A stretch of DNA of 64,000 nucleotides from Nitrospirota bacterium (GTDB lineage Bacteria; Nitrospirota; Nitrospiria; Nitrospirales; Nitrospiraceae): the NCBI GenBank assembly GCA_030645475.1, contig JAUSMA010000060.1:186001-250000 (forward strand), written 5' to 3'. The notes beneath the pieces were generated by a model. It had not been told where the DNA came from. It searched no databases and saw nothing but the letters and a program-made list of their open reading frames with translations. Within the stretch, counting starts at the first letter, position 1, and each line of letters begins with the position of its first letter. The position numbers were made by a program, and so were the translations under genes. This document shows positions 51,601-59,870 of the stretch, piece after piece.

Positions 51601-51837
51601 CGAAGCCACCAGTTTGCCATCCGGAGAAAATATGACGGTGAGGACTTCGCTCGTGTGACCGATCAGAACTCGCGTGGCCTGTTCAAGGGCAAATCCGATG
51701 GCTGGCAGCGTGATCAGTCCCACCAGGAGCAGGATGGTCAATGCAGGGCAACGACCAATGCCACGACTCCTGAATTGTCCGGCCATGGAGCCATTTCTTG
51801 CGTTGCCCGCACATGAGGTTGAAAGGGTACGATGCAT
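48670..51837 (-). CDS. Exported WD40-repeat caspase-like (C14) protease
   Basis: 1055 aa from the ATG at 51837 with GAGAGGACC upstream; an ATG at 51858 is possible, and the residue numbers that follow count from it. A signal/anchor (LTILLLVGLITLPAIGFA) is followed by seven WD40 repeats (about 60-350; VIFSPDGKLVASAGTDQTIR and similar). Two CARDB-like beta domains (about 380-600) and an SH3b domain (about 625-685; SVNIHSGAGQETSVIASGVK) follow. The C-terminal p20-type caspase domain runs from about 808 to 1040, with the His in VYYAGHG (about H889) and the Cys in SDSCYSG (about C947). An EF-hand-like loop (DADKDGIVTVDE) is near the end. Both catalytic residues are present. Confidence 0.9.
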   Translation of the reverse strand: MHRTLSTSCAGNARNGSMAGQFRSRGIGRCPALTILLLVGLITLPAIGFALEQATRVLIGHTSEVLTVIFSPDGKLVASAGTDQTIRLWDPDTGRDLRLLRGHMGTIHALAFSPDGRVLASGSADTSIRLWDVETGKELNAVTSNFGAVRAVTFSPDGKTIATGGNDGSLRVWEAATGKEIKSVRGQFGVVFSIRYSPDGKMLATGSSDTQVHLWDVATGRQRTVLTGHTGAVRAVTFAPDGRWLASASADGSLRIWDLDQSQERLTITGHQGEVYGLVFSPDGRVLISSGADGTVRVWDVTSGNERHSLSGHKGTVWSVAVSPDGLLLASGGRDRTVRLQPPISPALTASLTEKIQKRGNEIGIVPSPPPLPEADLVFRPTEVKAGSEVTLSLTIKNKGKGPLYRFQARTKSEEPSFDGHLFYFGRIDGGQSSEDIVTLKIPSDRPDANIPLHLVFEEYNGFVPDQLKALLTLKGLSRPRFAYTLQVIDNGTGNSVGNGDGRIQKGEAVDLLITVKNVGTVTAQQTSVEVTIPSNHSLRLNKGLVEIGPLKPNEAKSATVNLFVGKDLRDEHLPVRLFIRERSVNQMLDDTVTLAVDHRVAPQIMATNKIVAIESPSVNIHSGAGQETSVIASGVKGQELAVSGELGAWYRVHISETEVGWIAKSAVKETQELAKGDMPIPAITGAPVVKLFQNAPPVIALATPSDGIEVNVERISLAGAAASEKGVSRIEIRLNGQLVSHRDNRGIAVKPGEAETPTNMEFAEKLTLLEGKNQVVVTAIDRDNLSSSRTLSVTRIVDRGKIWAVVVGISQYKAVQPLRYADKDALAFYDYLTQHLGVPKEQITLLLNDHATLMSLKRTLGTELKRKAGEKDTVIVYYAGHGAPEADASAGDDDGLEKYIVPYDADPRDLYTTALPMREIETIFQRLTPERIIFISDSCYSGATAGRTFATASRRAIVSENFLTRLSKGKGRVVLTASKASEVSEEREDLGHGVFTYYLLEGLKGKADADKDGIVTVDEVYAYVSKKVPEVTGQNQHPVKRGEVEGQLALGHVR

Positions 51838-52094
51838 GGTCCTCTCGTCGAGATCCATGTGTAGGTCGCTTCATCCAGGTCGCAGGTTCGAAAGACTGAG
51901 GCGCGTTAGTCTATTGGTCGGTGTTGGGCCTTGTCAAAGGAATTGAGCAGGTCTCCACCCAAAGAGGGGGTATACAATTCTGCAGCAAAGGGGCGACGTT
52001 TCTATTGATCAACATTGAGGAATCGACCGGCGGTGAACGCAGGGGCCGTGATCAACAATCCTCCTTTATGAGACTAGCCCGCACTCCTGTGAGC
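51838..52094. other. Intergenic region
   Basis: About 250 bp upstream of the WD40-caspase gene and downstream of the SnoaL-like gene. It should hold the promoter of the exported-protein run; no convincing small gene or terminator is seen. Confidence 0.35.
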
Positions 52095-52481
52095 TCATGC
52101 CTCAAGTTGTGCGATCATACGAACGGGATCCCAATAGCCCCACATCGTTTGAATGGTGCCACCGTCGTTGACTTCGAAAACATCGATGCCCTCGCAGGTT
52201 GCCGTTTTCCCGTTGGCGGCAACTCCCCGAGCCGTAAACTTCATGGCCGCACGGTTGCCTGTGACGGCAAGAAAGTCTTCGGTGAACCCAATCTCCGTGA
52301 ACGCAGTCGTAACGGATAGAAAAAAGGCTCGAAGCTCATCCTTTCCCTGAATCGGCGGCGCTCCATAGGGATCGTAGCTGACGGCATCGTCCGCAAAGCA
52401 GGCCAGCCAGGCCTCGACATCCATCGCGCGCGTCGCGGCAAAATAGCGGGTAATGAGGATCTGCATCGCCTCAGGTGTCAT
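52095..52481 (-). CDS. SnoaL-like / NTF2-fold protein
   Basis: 128 aa. The cone-shaped alpha+beta fold is indicated by ITRYFAATRAMDVEAWLACF, the Asp in ADDAVSYDPYGAPP, KDELRAFFLSVTTAF and the C-terminal strand pair (CEGIDVFEVNDGGTIQTMWG, YWDPVRM). The family covers steroid isomerases, polyketide cyclases and many unknowns, so the substrate cannot be given. It stands alone between the exported-protein run and lipA. Confidence 0.85.
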   Translation of the reverse strand: MTPEAMQILITRYFAATRAMDVEAWLACFADDAVSYDPYGAPPIQGKDELRAFFLSVTTAFTEIGFTEDFLAVTGNRAAMKFTARGVAANGKTATCEGIDVFEVNDGGTIQTMWGYWDPVRMIAQLEA

Positions 52482-52559
52482 GAACGCTCCTTCATGAAAT
52501 GTCCCGGCTGGATCATGTCTCGCTCTGACTGCTCCTACGCGGCGTATGCCTTGTTGGAT

Positions 52560-53504
52560 CTATGCCGAGGGACCCGCCGTGAAGAGATGCTGTTCCGCAT
52601 GGTAGGAGCTACGGACCAGCGGACCTGATTCGACATGGGTAAAGCCGAGGGCCACCCCCTCCTCTTTCAAGACCGCAAAGTCGCTGGGGTCGTAGTAACG
52701 AGCAACGGGCAGGTGCTCTCTCGTCGGCTGAAGGTATTGACCGATAGTCATGATATCGCAGCCGACGGATCGGAGATCGCGCATGACTTCGCGGGCTTCG
52801 TCCATGGTTTCTCCCATCCCGAGGATCAGCCCGGATTTAGTGCGCATGCCCAATTGCTTCGCCTTGCCGAGCAGCTCGAGCGATCGCTGATATTTTGCCT
52901 GCGGTCTGATTGCCGGAAACAGTCGCCGGACAGTTTCAATGTTGTGATTGAGAATCTCCGGCTTCTCGGCACAGACCGTCGCGAGGGCGGCCTCATTCCC
53001 TTCGAAATCCGGAATCAAAACTTCAATCGTGCAGTGAGCGTTGAGCTGCCTGGTTTGCCGGATTGTTTCGGCAAAGATAGCCGCGCCGCCATCTGCTAAC
53101 TCATCCCGGTTCACCGATGTGATCACCGCATGTTTCAGGGCCAAGGCATGAACCGCCTCTGCGACGCGTCGTGGCTCCCCATGATCGATTGCCATCGGCC
53201 GGCCAGTCTCCACTGAACAGTAGTGACAGCGCCTGGTGCAGATGTCTCCCAGGATCAGGAAGGTCGCGGTGCGCGCATTCCAACATTCCCAGCGGTTCGG
53301 GCAACGCGCTTCTTCACAGATGGTATGGAGCTTGAGCCGGTCCATCGTCTGCTTGATGTCCAGGTAGTCCGGACCGGTTGTTGCTTGGACTTTGAACCAG
53401 GGCGGGAGACGCTGCGAAGAGCGGATGGCCGATGGCTGATGGCTGATGGCTTGAGATGATTCAGAGAAAGAAGCGCGAAGTTGGTTCAGTGGGATAAAGC
53501 TCAT
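52560..53504 (-). CDS. lipA: Lipoyl synthase (radical SAM)
   Basis: 314 aa. It inserts two sulfurs into octanoyl groups on the lipoyl domain of E2 proteins. The radical-SAM cluster motif is CTRRCHYC (CxxxCxxC) and the auxiliary cluster motif is CEEARCPNRWECW; the C-terminal SSYHAEQ is the usual RSSYxA end. AAGGAGACTCC precedes the ATG. The N-terminal extension (residues about 15-31, SSQAISHQPSAIRSS) comes from a short tandem DNA repeat of the CCATCAGC type and is not conserved. The start overlaps the stop of pdhC by four bases, so its substrate protein is made from the same transcript. Confidence 0.95.
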   Translation of the reverse strand: MSFIPLNQLRASFSESSQAISHQPSAIRSSQRLPPWFKVQATTGPDYLDIKQTMDRLKLHTICEEARCPNRWECWNARTATFLILGDICTRRCHYCSVETGRPMAIDHGEPRRVAEAVHALALKHAVITSVNRDELADGGAAIFAETIRQTRQLNAHCTIEVLIPDFEGNEAALATVCAEKPEILNHNIETVRRLFPAIRPQAKYQRSLELLGKAKQLGMRTKSGLILGMGETMDEAREVMRDLRSVGCDIMTIGQYLQPTREHLPVARYYDPSDFAVLKEEGVALGFTHVESGPLVRSSYHAEQHLFTAGPSA

Positions 53505-54703
53505 GGAGTCTCCTTCGAGGGGAGTAGTTCCGAGGGGTGTTCAAGGATGCGTTTGAACTCCTTCAGGAAGCCGGCCCCCTGCACACCGTCCAGGGCCCGA
53601 TGGTCGCAAGACAACGTCACCTTCATGCGTTGGCCCGCCCTGACTGTGCCGTCTTTAACGACGGGCACGTCGCGAATGGAACCCACCGCGATGGAGGCAG
53701 CCTGAGGGGGGATGAGGATCGCAATGAAGTTTTCCACATCGAACATTCCCAAGTTTGAGATCGAAAAGGTGGCGTCGGTGTATTCCTGCGGCTGCAAGCG
53801 TTTGTTCCTGGCCCGGTCGATCAGCGTCCGCGATTCGGTCGAGATATCCTCCAGCGACCTCGCGCCACAATTGCGAAGAACCGGGGTGATCAAGCCGTCG
53901 TCGATGCCGACGGCGATGCCGATATCAATGCGCGCATGTCGCCTGATGGCATTACCGGTGAATGACACATTGATGTCCGGATGGCGGGTGAGCGCGATCG
54001 CTGCGGCTTTGATCAGCAAGTCGGTGACGGAGGGATGTGTGGTGCGGTTGTGTTTGAACTGATCGCGGAACCGCTCTGACTGTTCCATATCGATCTCGCT
54101 CGTCAGATAAAAGTGCGGCACCGGCGCTTTGCTCTGTGTCGTCGCTCGTGCGATGGCTTTCCGCATCTGGCTCAGCGGTTGGTCTATTCCGGCCGACAGA
54201 ATCTGCGTTGGCGGTGCCTGGGCGTTCACGACATCTTCTTCCACGATGCGTCCACCTGGACCGGTTCCGATGATGGTGGAGAGATCGATTCCCCGGTCGG
54301 CAGCCAGCGCTTTCGCGCGGGGCGAGGCGATAAAACGAGTTCCCTCTGGACTCGCGGGTGAGGTGGATGCTGGACCGGCAGCAGGCGGTCCGCTTGTCCT
54401 GGTTCCGCCGCCAGCCGATGGCGCGGCAGTGATCGTGTCGGTCAATGCCGAGGTGATGTCCTCATCCATTCCGCCAATGACGCCGATCAATGTTCCGGAC
54501 ATTACGGTTGCGCCGTCCTGCACCAGGATTTTGCGTAGGATGCCGGAGGCGAAGGCCTCGAGATCCATGATGGCCTTGTCGGTTTCGATTTCAGCGAGCG
54601 CCTCCCCTGCCTGCACCGAATCCCCTTCGCGTTTCCTCCATGCAAGGAGGACGCCTTCTTCCATCGTGTCGGTTAGTTTTGGCATCACGACGCGACTAGC
54701 CAT
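53501..54703 (-). CDS. pdhC: Pyruvate dehydrogenase E2 (dihydrolipoamide acetyltransferase)
   Basis: 400 aa. Order: lipoyl domain (1-80; the lipoylated lysine is in ETDKAIMDLEA), a Ala/Pro/Gly linker, an E3/E1-binding domain (about 125-160; FIASPRAKALAADRGIDLST, GTGPGGRIVEEDV) and the acetyltransferase domain ending HRALDGVQGAGFL with the HRxxDG catalytic motif. It moves acetyl groups from E1 to CoA. A GAGAGGACATAC site lies in the end of the upstream gene. Confidence 0.93.
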   Translation of the reverse strand: MASRVVMPKLTDTMEEGVLLAWRKREGDSVQAGEALAEIETDKAIMDLEAFASGILRKILVQDGATVMSGTLIGVIGGMDEDITSALTDTITAAPSAGGGTRTSGPPAAGPASTSPASPEGTRFIASPRAKALAADRGIDLSTIIGTGPGGRIVEEDVVNAQAPPTQILSAGIDQPLSQMRKAIARATTQSKAPVPHFYLTSEIDMEQSERFRDQFKHNRTTHPSVTDLLIKAAAIALTRHPDINVSFTGNAIRRHARIDIGIAVGIDDGLITPVLRNCGARSLEDISTESRTLIDRARNKRLQPQEYTDATFSISNLGMFDVENFIAILIPPQAASIAVGSIRDVPVVKDGTVRAGQRMKVTLSCDHRALDGVQGAGFLKEFKRILEHPSELLPSKETP

Positions 54704-55067
54704 GTATGTCCTCTCTTCGTCGCAGGAAACAGCGGAACAATCGTTTCAGCCACCCGTCTTGTTGCTCCGTGCCGCGCGCGGGGTCCGGATACTCAATCCA
54801 AGGCTCCTGAGAACCCAAGTAGGTGCCCTCCCGGACGCTCAGTTGGCTACGAAGTTGCGAGTAGCCCTGTCCTTGGAGCGCGTGGATTAACTCCTCCAGC
54901 GCGGCTCCCGGTGTGTCTTGTGCTGTGGTCACCACGCGCATCGTCTCATATCGCAGCATGGCTTGATAGCCTCCGTCGGCTCGCTCAACCACGACCGGCC
55001 TACTGAAGCCTCGTTCGCGTGTATCGAAGCCAGCCAATTGATGTTTTTCCTGTGCCTGATCTGACAT
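54696..55067 (-). CDS. Unknown small protein in the pyruvate dehydrogenase cluster
   Basis: 123 aa. No family is recognised. The central part (about 20-85) has an alpha/beta pattern (FSRPVVVERADGGYQAMLRY, AALEELIHALQGQGYSQL, LSVREGTYLGSQEPWIEYPD), and the last 30 residues are basic and aromatic (GWLKRLFRCFLRRRED). Its end overlaps the pdhC start by eight bases, so it is coupled to E2. Confidence 0.6.
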   Translation of the reverse strand: MSDQAQEKHQLAGFDTRERGFSRPVVVERADGGYQAMLRYETMRVVTTAQDTPGAALEELIHALQGQGYSQLRSQLSVREGTYLGSQEPWIEYPDPARGTEQQDGWLKRLFRCFLRRREDIHG

Positions 55068-55226
55068 GAGCCGATCACTAGAAAGCTCGGTTGACTGCCC
55101 TGGAACTCGCTGTCCTCTTCGTACGTCGTTCGTCTCTCGTTACAGAGCCAGCTACGGTTTGTTGACGAGATACAGCTTCACGGCTGTCGAGCGCGTCGCT
55201 AGTAACCTGCTTCACCATTCATCCTG
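55068..55226. other. Intergenic gap inside the pdh cluster
   Basis: About 160 bp between two small unknown genes. I see no gene and no clear terminator; the spacing suggests either a weak internal promoter or a lost gene. Confidence 0.35.
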
Positions 55227-55595
55227 TCAGAGAGCCCGAAACACGGCTAAGAGATCGCTCAGGGCAATGGTCTTGTTCCGTAGGATGGCACGTTGCGCCT
55301 GCATCGGCTCCATCGCCGAGACTCGCTCCTGGCCGCCTTTTAAGATCGCAGCTCCGAGGGCGAGCACGTCCTTGCATTCCTTCTCGACGTTGCTCTTGAC
55401 CACTGGATTCACCGCGAGGATGTCCGCCATTGTCGCGCGCGTCTTGGCAAGATGCGCGTGCAGTTCCTCATCCGGGTATGTCTTCCTGGCTGCCTCATCG
55501 AGGCAGCGGTCGAGGTATTGCGTCAGGAACACATAGAGCCGAACGAGGGTCTCCGTAATCTCGATATGACCGGGAGTCTGGGCTTGTGATGACAT
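55227..55595 (-). CDS. Unknown helical protein in the pyruvate dehydrogenase cluster
   Basis: 122 aa, predicted all-helical (EITETLVRLYVFLTQYLDRC, ELHAHLAKTRATMADILAVN, ILRNKTIALSDLLAVFRAL). No motif or family is recognised. It lies 21 bases after pdhB and probably belongs to the same transcript. Confidence 0.6.
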   Translation of the reverse strand: MSSQAQTPGHIEITETLVRLYVFLTQYLDRCLDEAARKTYPDEELHAHLAKTRATMADILAVNPVVKSNVEKECKDVLALGAAILKGGQERVSAMEPMQAQRAILRNKTIALSDLLAVFRAL

Positions 55596-55616
55596 GGGTA
55601 ATCGTGCCTCCTTCGT

Positions 55617-56594
55617 TTACTGTATGCCACACACGGATTTGACGGCTTCGATGACACGCGCCTTGTCCGGGATGGCAGCATCTTCCAACGGGCGGCTATA
55701 GGGCATTGGCACATCTTCGCCGGTGACGCGCTGAATGGGGGCGTCCAGGTAGTCGAACGCCGCCGCGTATACGCTCTCGGCAATCTGCGCACCCAGCCCG
55801 CAAAAACGCCAGCCTTCTTCGACGATCACGAGACGCCCGGTCTTTTTGACCGAGGCCACGATCGTTGAGAGGTCCAAGGGTTTGAGGGTGCGGGGATCGA
55901 TGACCTCGACTTCGATGCCCTCTCGACTCAGTTGGTCGGCTGTCTCCAGCGCCAGCAGGAGCATCTTCGAGTAGGCGACGATCGTCACGTCGCGTCCGGT
56001 ACGCTTCACCTCGGCGACACCGATGGGGATCGTGTACTCGCCGTCTTTGACATCCCCCTTCGTTCCGTACAGCAATTGCGCTTCGATGAAGATGACAGGA
56101 TTGTTGTCCCGAATCGCGCTTTTGAGCAGGCCCTTGGCATCGTGCGGCGTGGCCGGCGCGATCACTTTCAATCCCGGCACATGACAGAACCAGGCCTCCA
56201 GACTTTGCGAATGCTGCGCGCCTAACTGGTGAGCGGCGCTGCCAGGTCCACGAATCACGAGCGGCACCGACAGCTGCCCCCCCGACATGTAATGAATTTT
56301 GGCGGCATTATTGACGATCTGATCCAGCGCCACAATGCCGAAATTCATGGTCATGAGTTCGACGATGGGATGCAGCCCCGCCATGGCGGCGCCGATTGCC
56401 AGGCCCGTGAAACCGGCTTCCGTGATCGGAGTATCCACCACCCGTTGCGGGCCGAATTCCTCCACGAAACCCTTGCTGACCTTGAAGGCGCCCTGGTAGT
56501 AGCCCACTTCCTCGCCGATCAGAAAAATGCGCGAGTCTCGGCGCATCTCCTCCCGCATGGCTTGGTTGAGCGCTTCCCGATAAGACAGCACCAT
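55617..56594 (-). CDS. pdhB: Pyruvate dehydrogenase E1 beta subunit
   Basis: 325 aa, standard. With PdhA it forms the thiamine-diphosphate E1 that decarboxylates pyruvate. Motifs include VLSYREALNQAMREEMRRD, RIFLIGEEVGYYQGAFKVSK, VDTPITEAGFTGLAIGAAM and the C-terminal VTGEDVPMPYSRPLEDAAIP. It starts eight bases after the pdhA stop. Confidence 0.95.
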   Translation of the reverse strand: MVLSYREALNQAMREEMRRDSRIFLIGEEVGYYQGAFKVSKGFVEEFGPQRVVDTPITEAGFTGLAIGAAMAGLHPIVELMTMNFGIVALDQIVNNAAKIHYMSGGQLSVPLVIRGPGSAAHQLGAQHSQSLEAWFCHVPGLKVIAPATPHDAKGLLKSAIRDNNPVIFIEAQLLYGTKGDVKDGEYTIPIGVAEVKRTGRDVTIVAYSKMLLLALETADQLSREGIEVEVIDPRTLKPLDLSTIVASVKKTGRLVIVEEGWRFCGLGAQIAESVYAAAFDYLDAPIQRVTGEDVPMPYSRPLEDAAIPDKARVIEAVKSVCGIQ

Positions 56595-56602
56595 GAATTA
56601 TC

Positions 56603-57580
56603 TTACTCCTCCCGCATCACGTCGGTGTACAAGGCCGATGGGGCTGGGAAAGGACTGTCATCGGCGAACCTGACGGCAGCCGTCACGGCCTCGCCGACCT
56701 CCCGCTCAAGCTGTATGAAATCGGCTTCGGCGCCGAGGTTGTTGTTCAGAATCGTCTGCTTCAGCAATAGAAGGGGGTCGCGTTTGCGGTGCTCATCTAC
56801 TTCTTCTTTGGTTCGGTAATGTCCGTGTGCCGGGTCGGACATGGAGTGGCCCATGAACCGGTAGGTCATCGCTTCAATGAAAACCGGTCCCTGCCCCGCG
56901 CGCACCTGCTCGACGACCTTGCGCATCGCATCGCGCACGGCCAATACATCCATGCCATCCACACGCTCAGCCTTGATGCCATAGGAGCGGGCTGTCTCTG
57001 CCACATCCGCATAAAGTGCGATGGCCCGTTCAGCCGATGTTCCCATACCGTAGCGATTGTTCTCGCAGACGAAGATCACAGGAAGTTTCCACAAGGCTGC
57101 CAAATTGAGTGCTTCGTGTGCCTGGCCGCTCGGGATCGCCCCTTCACCGAAGAAGCAGACGGTCACAAGGTCGAGTTGTTGATACTTGGTCGCGAACGCG
57201 AGGCCTGTGGCAAGGGGAATGTGGCCTCCGACAATGGCGTAGCCACCCATGAACCGGCGCGGGGCATCCACCAGGTGCATGGAGCCGCCTTTGCCTTGGC
57301 AGAGACCCGTCGCTTTGCCGAACAGTTCAGCCATCACGTGGCCGGGATCGGAGCCTCGGGCGAGACAGTGCCCGTGGTCGCGGTACGCGCTGATCGCATA
57401 GTCATCCGATCGAAGCGCAGCGATGGCCCCGACCGCAATGGCCTCTTCGCCGATATAGAGATGCAGGAATCCGGCAATTTTTGTGAGGGCGTACATTTCC
57501 GCCGATTTCTCTTCGAACCGGCGGATCAGCAGCATTTGACGATAGAGGAATAGTACGTCGCCCCGGTCCATACTTGGCAT
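56603..57580 (-). CDS. pdhA: Pyruvate dehydrogenase E1 alpha subunit
   Basis: 325 aa from the ATG at 57580 (334 from an upstream start at 57607). Thiamine diphosphate binding is shown by CFFGEGAIPSGQAHEALNLA and CENNRYGMGTS; other signatures are GFLHLYIGEEAIAVGA, GKGGSMHLVDAPRRFMGGYA and YRFMGHSMSDPAHGHYRT with the regulatory-serine region. The downstream order is pdhB, two unknowns, pdhC, lipA. No dihydrolipoamide dehydrogenase (E3) gene is in the window. Confidence 0.94.
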   Translation of the reverse strand: MPSMDRGDVLFLYRQMLLIRRFEEKSAEMYALTKIAGFLHLYIGEEAIAVGAIAALRSDDYAISAYRDHGHCLARGSDPGHVMAELFGKATGLCQGKGGSMHLVDAPRRFMGGYAIVGGHIPLATGLAFATKYQQLDLVTVCFFGEGAIPSGQAHEALNLAALWKLPVIFVCENNRYGMGTSAERAIALYADVAETARSYGIKAERVDGMDVLAVRDAMRKVVEQVRAGQGPVFIEAMTYRFMGHSMSDPAHGHYRTKEEVDEHRKRDPLLLLKQTILNNNLGAEADFIQLEREVGEAVTAAVRFADDSPFPAPSALYTDVMREE

Positions 57581-57623
57581 TATGAAGCGCCTAGAAACCG
57601 GACTCAACCCAGACTATCTGAGG

Positions 57624-57956
57624 TCAGACAAGCACCTTCACGTCGGTGCCCTCGACTTTGACTTCATACCGCTCCACTTTCGCCGAGGGATTGGCCACGC
57701 AGACACCAGTGGTGACGTCGAATTTCCAGCCATGCCAAGGACACGTGACGACGGATCCTTCGACATCCCCCTCGCCAAGCGGGCCGCCCCGATGGAGGCA
57801 GGTGTTATCGATGGCGTGAAAGGTGCCGTCCACATTGAACACCGCAAGGGTCTTCCCGTTCACTTCTGCGACGATCCCATGGCCCGGCTTCACATCGGCG
57901 GTGCCGGCCACCCGTACGAACTCTCCCATCGCCTGTCCCATCCTTTCGTCCGTCAA
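57624..57956 (-). CDS. Rieske-type [2Fe-2S] ferredoxin (NirD-like)
   Basis: 110 aa. The cluster ligands are in NTCLHRGGPLGEG (CxH) and VTCPWHGWKFDVTTG (CxxH), the small soluble Rieske form seen in dioxygenase ferredoxins and NirD. It carries electrons in the cytoplasm. Its gene abuts the Mrp-like gene, which may load its cluster (inference), and is upstream of pdhA. Confidence 0.92.
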   Translation of the reverse strand: MTDERMGQAMGEFVRVAGTADVKPGHGIVAEVNGKTLAVFNVDGTFHAIDNTCLHRGGPLGEGDVEGSVVTCPWHGWKFDVTTGVCVANPSAKVERYEVKVEGTDVKVLV

Positions 57957-58832
57957 TTATGTTTTCGCAAACGGTTTCTTGAGTTTACTCAACAGACTTT
58001 CGATCGGTGGAACCTCCGTTGTGGCCCCGGTGATCCCTGCCACAATTTTCTGTGCAATCTCACGAAACGCAGCCGATTGTGGAGAGGCTGGATCGGCCAC
58101 GACGATCGGGTTGCCGGAGTCACCGCCGTCTCGAATCGCCGGGTCAATGGGCACTCGGCCGAGAAACGGGACACCGAGTGTCGCGGCAGCACGCTCCCCT
58201 CCTCCGTGCGAAAAGATTTCTGTCCGCTCGCCGCAATGGCCGCAGAGGAAGTAGCTCATATTCTCCACAATGCCGAGGAGCGGCACATTCACCTTTTTGA
58301 ACATCATCATGCCCTTGCGGACATCGTGCAGGGCCACTTCCTGAGGCGTCGTCACGGTGACGGCACCGGTCAGCGGAACCAGTTGCGTCAGGGTGAGCTG
58401 CGCATCTCCGGTGCCAGGCGGCAAATCGATGAGCAGATAATCGAGCTCGCCCCACAACACGTCGCGGAAAAGCTGCTGAATAGCCGTGTGGATCATAGGC
58501 CCACGCCAGACGACCGCCGTATCTTCCGGGACGAAGAAGCCCATGGAGATGAGTTTCACGCCGTGACTTTCGGCGGGAACGATCTTGCCGTCTTTCTGCT
58601 CCGGTGGTTTGCTCACTCCCATCATCATGGGAATGTTGGGACCATAGATATCCGCGTCGAGCAGTCCAACCTTGGCGCCCGTTAGTGCGAGAGCCACGGC
58701 CAGATTGACGGAGACGGTCGATTTACCGACCCCGCCCTTTCCGCTGCTGACGGCGATAACGTATTTGACGCCTGGAATCAAATTGTCTTTTCCGTGACCA
58801 GTCTGTGGTCCGGCAGGATGTTCATCAGCCAT
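57957..58832 (-). CDS. apbC: Mrp/ApbC-family iron-sulfur cluster carrier ATPase
   Basis: 291 aa from the ATG at 58832 with a GAAGGAGTATTCC site. The deviant Walker A is [11 protein letters not shown], followed by [17 protein letters not shown] and [15 protein letters not shown]. The C-terminal cluster-binding CxxC is in [14 protein letters not shown]. The family binds and transfers [4Fe-4S] clusters. LipA in the neighbourhood needs such clusters, which makes the location meaningful (inference). There is no N-terminal MIP18/DUF59 domain. Confidence 0.92.
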   Translation of the reverse strand: MADEHPAGPQTGHGKDNLIPGVKYVIAVSSGKGGVGKSTVSVNLAVALALTGAKVGLLDADIYGPNIPMMMGVSKPPEQKDGKIVPAESHGVKLISMGFFVPEDTAVVWRGPMIHTAIQQLFRDVLWGELDYLLIDLPPGTGDAQLTLTQLVPLTGAVTVTTPQEVALHDVRKGMMMFKKVNVPLLGIVENMSYFLCGHCGERTEIFSHGGGERAAATLGVPFLGRVPIDPAIRDGGDSGNPIVVADPASPQSAAFREIAQKIVAGITGATTEVPPIESLLSKLKKPFAKT

Positions 58833-59009
58833 GGAATACTCCTTCTCTAGAGGCACAGACGAATTCAACTGGCTCATGGGCTAGCCTCGCCATCATAAGC
58901 GAATAGTAGGGTGAAAGAAAATGGGCCTATTGCGCGAGGGGGAATGGCTCAATGGGGGAATCCATCGAGGGAGGATGGATTCCCGGGCAGCGAATGTTTC
59001 GTAAGCGGA

Positions 59010-59870
59010 CTACCCGACGGTGGGGTCGTTACGGCGCAGATTGTGGGCTAATCCGAGCATCCAGAGGGTGTAAATGATCCACTTCGAGGGATCGAAATTG
59101 TACCACTTCGGTCCATTGCGAAAATCGCGGGCATAGGTGTGATGAAAATTATGATACCCCTCGCCGAAACTGACAAAGGAGATCAGCCAGCTATCGCGGC
59201 TGCTGTCCTGTGTGCCGTGGGGCTGTGTCCCGATCATGTGGCAGAGTGAATTGATGGTGAAGGTCGAGTTCAGCACCATGAACATGCGGAAAAGTCCTCC
59301 CAAGAGGAAGGCACTGATGCCGCCTTGCCAGCCACCATGCCAGACACCAAGGACAAAAGGCAGCAGGAGTCCTGTGACGACGATGGGCCAATAATAGCGA
59401 TGTTGCCACATCACGACTGGGTCGCGGCGCAGACGGATCTCGTATTTCTCCGTGCGATGGGGCGTATTATAAAAGAGCCAGCCGCAGTGGCTGTGCCAGA
59501 ATCCCTTGGTCACGTTGTAGGGATCTTCTATTTGATCCGTCTTGGCGTGATGGCGGATATGGTCGCCGCCCCACTTCAGAGCAGAATTTTGAAGCGCCCA
59601 CCCACCGGCGACGAGGATAGAGGCCTTGACCCAGTCAGGACATTCGAAACTCTGATGCGACACCAGCCGGTGATAGCCGACGGTGATACCCATCCCCGTG
59701 ACGATATACATCACAAAGGACAGGACCCAGTCAAAGAGGCTGAATCCGTAGTAATAGCCATAGAGTGGAATGCCGACCACCGTGGCGGCAACGATCGCGC
59801 AAAACAACACAAAATTTAGCGGGACAAACACATCTTCGGTCAATGCGGTATCAGTTGTTGTAGCAGCCAT
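59010..59870 (-). CDS. Membrane fatty acyl desaturase (delta-9 type)
   Basis: 286 aa with an AAGGAGATCAA site. Four membrane spans and the three histidine boxes for the di-iron centre: HRLVSH (about 67-72), HIRHH (about 105-109) and HNFHH (about 245-249). Such enzymes introduce a double bond into acyl-CoA or acyl-lipids with O2 and a ferredoxin or cytochrome. It is monocistronic and divergent from putA. Confidence 0.93.
   Translation of the reverse strand: MAATTTDTALTEDVFVPLNFVLFCAIVAATVVGIPLYGYYYGFSLFDWVLSFVMYIVTGMGITVGYHRLVSHQSFECPDWVKASILVAGGWALQNSALKWGGDHIRHHAKTDQIEDPYNVTKGFWHSHCGWLFYNTPHRTEKYEIRLRRDPVVMWQHRYYWPIVVTGLLLPFVLGVWHGGWQGGISAFLLGGLFRMFMVLNSTFTINSLCHMIGTQPHGTQDSSRDSWLISFVSFGEGYHNFHHTYARDFRNGPKWYNFDPSKWIIYTLWMLGLAHNLRRNDPTVG

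Noticed and set aside
56789-58685. Long plus-strand frames opposite pdhA, the Rieske gene and apbC.
   Set aside because: Antisense shadows; the minus-strand genes have complete motifs.
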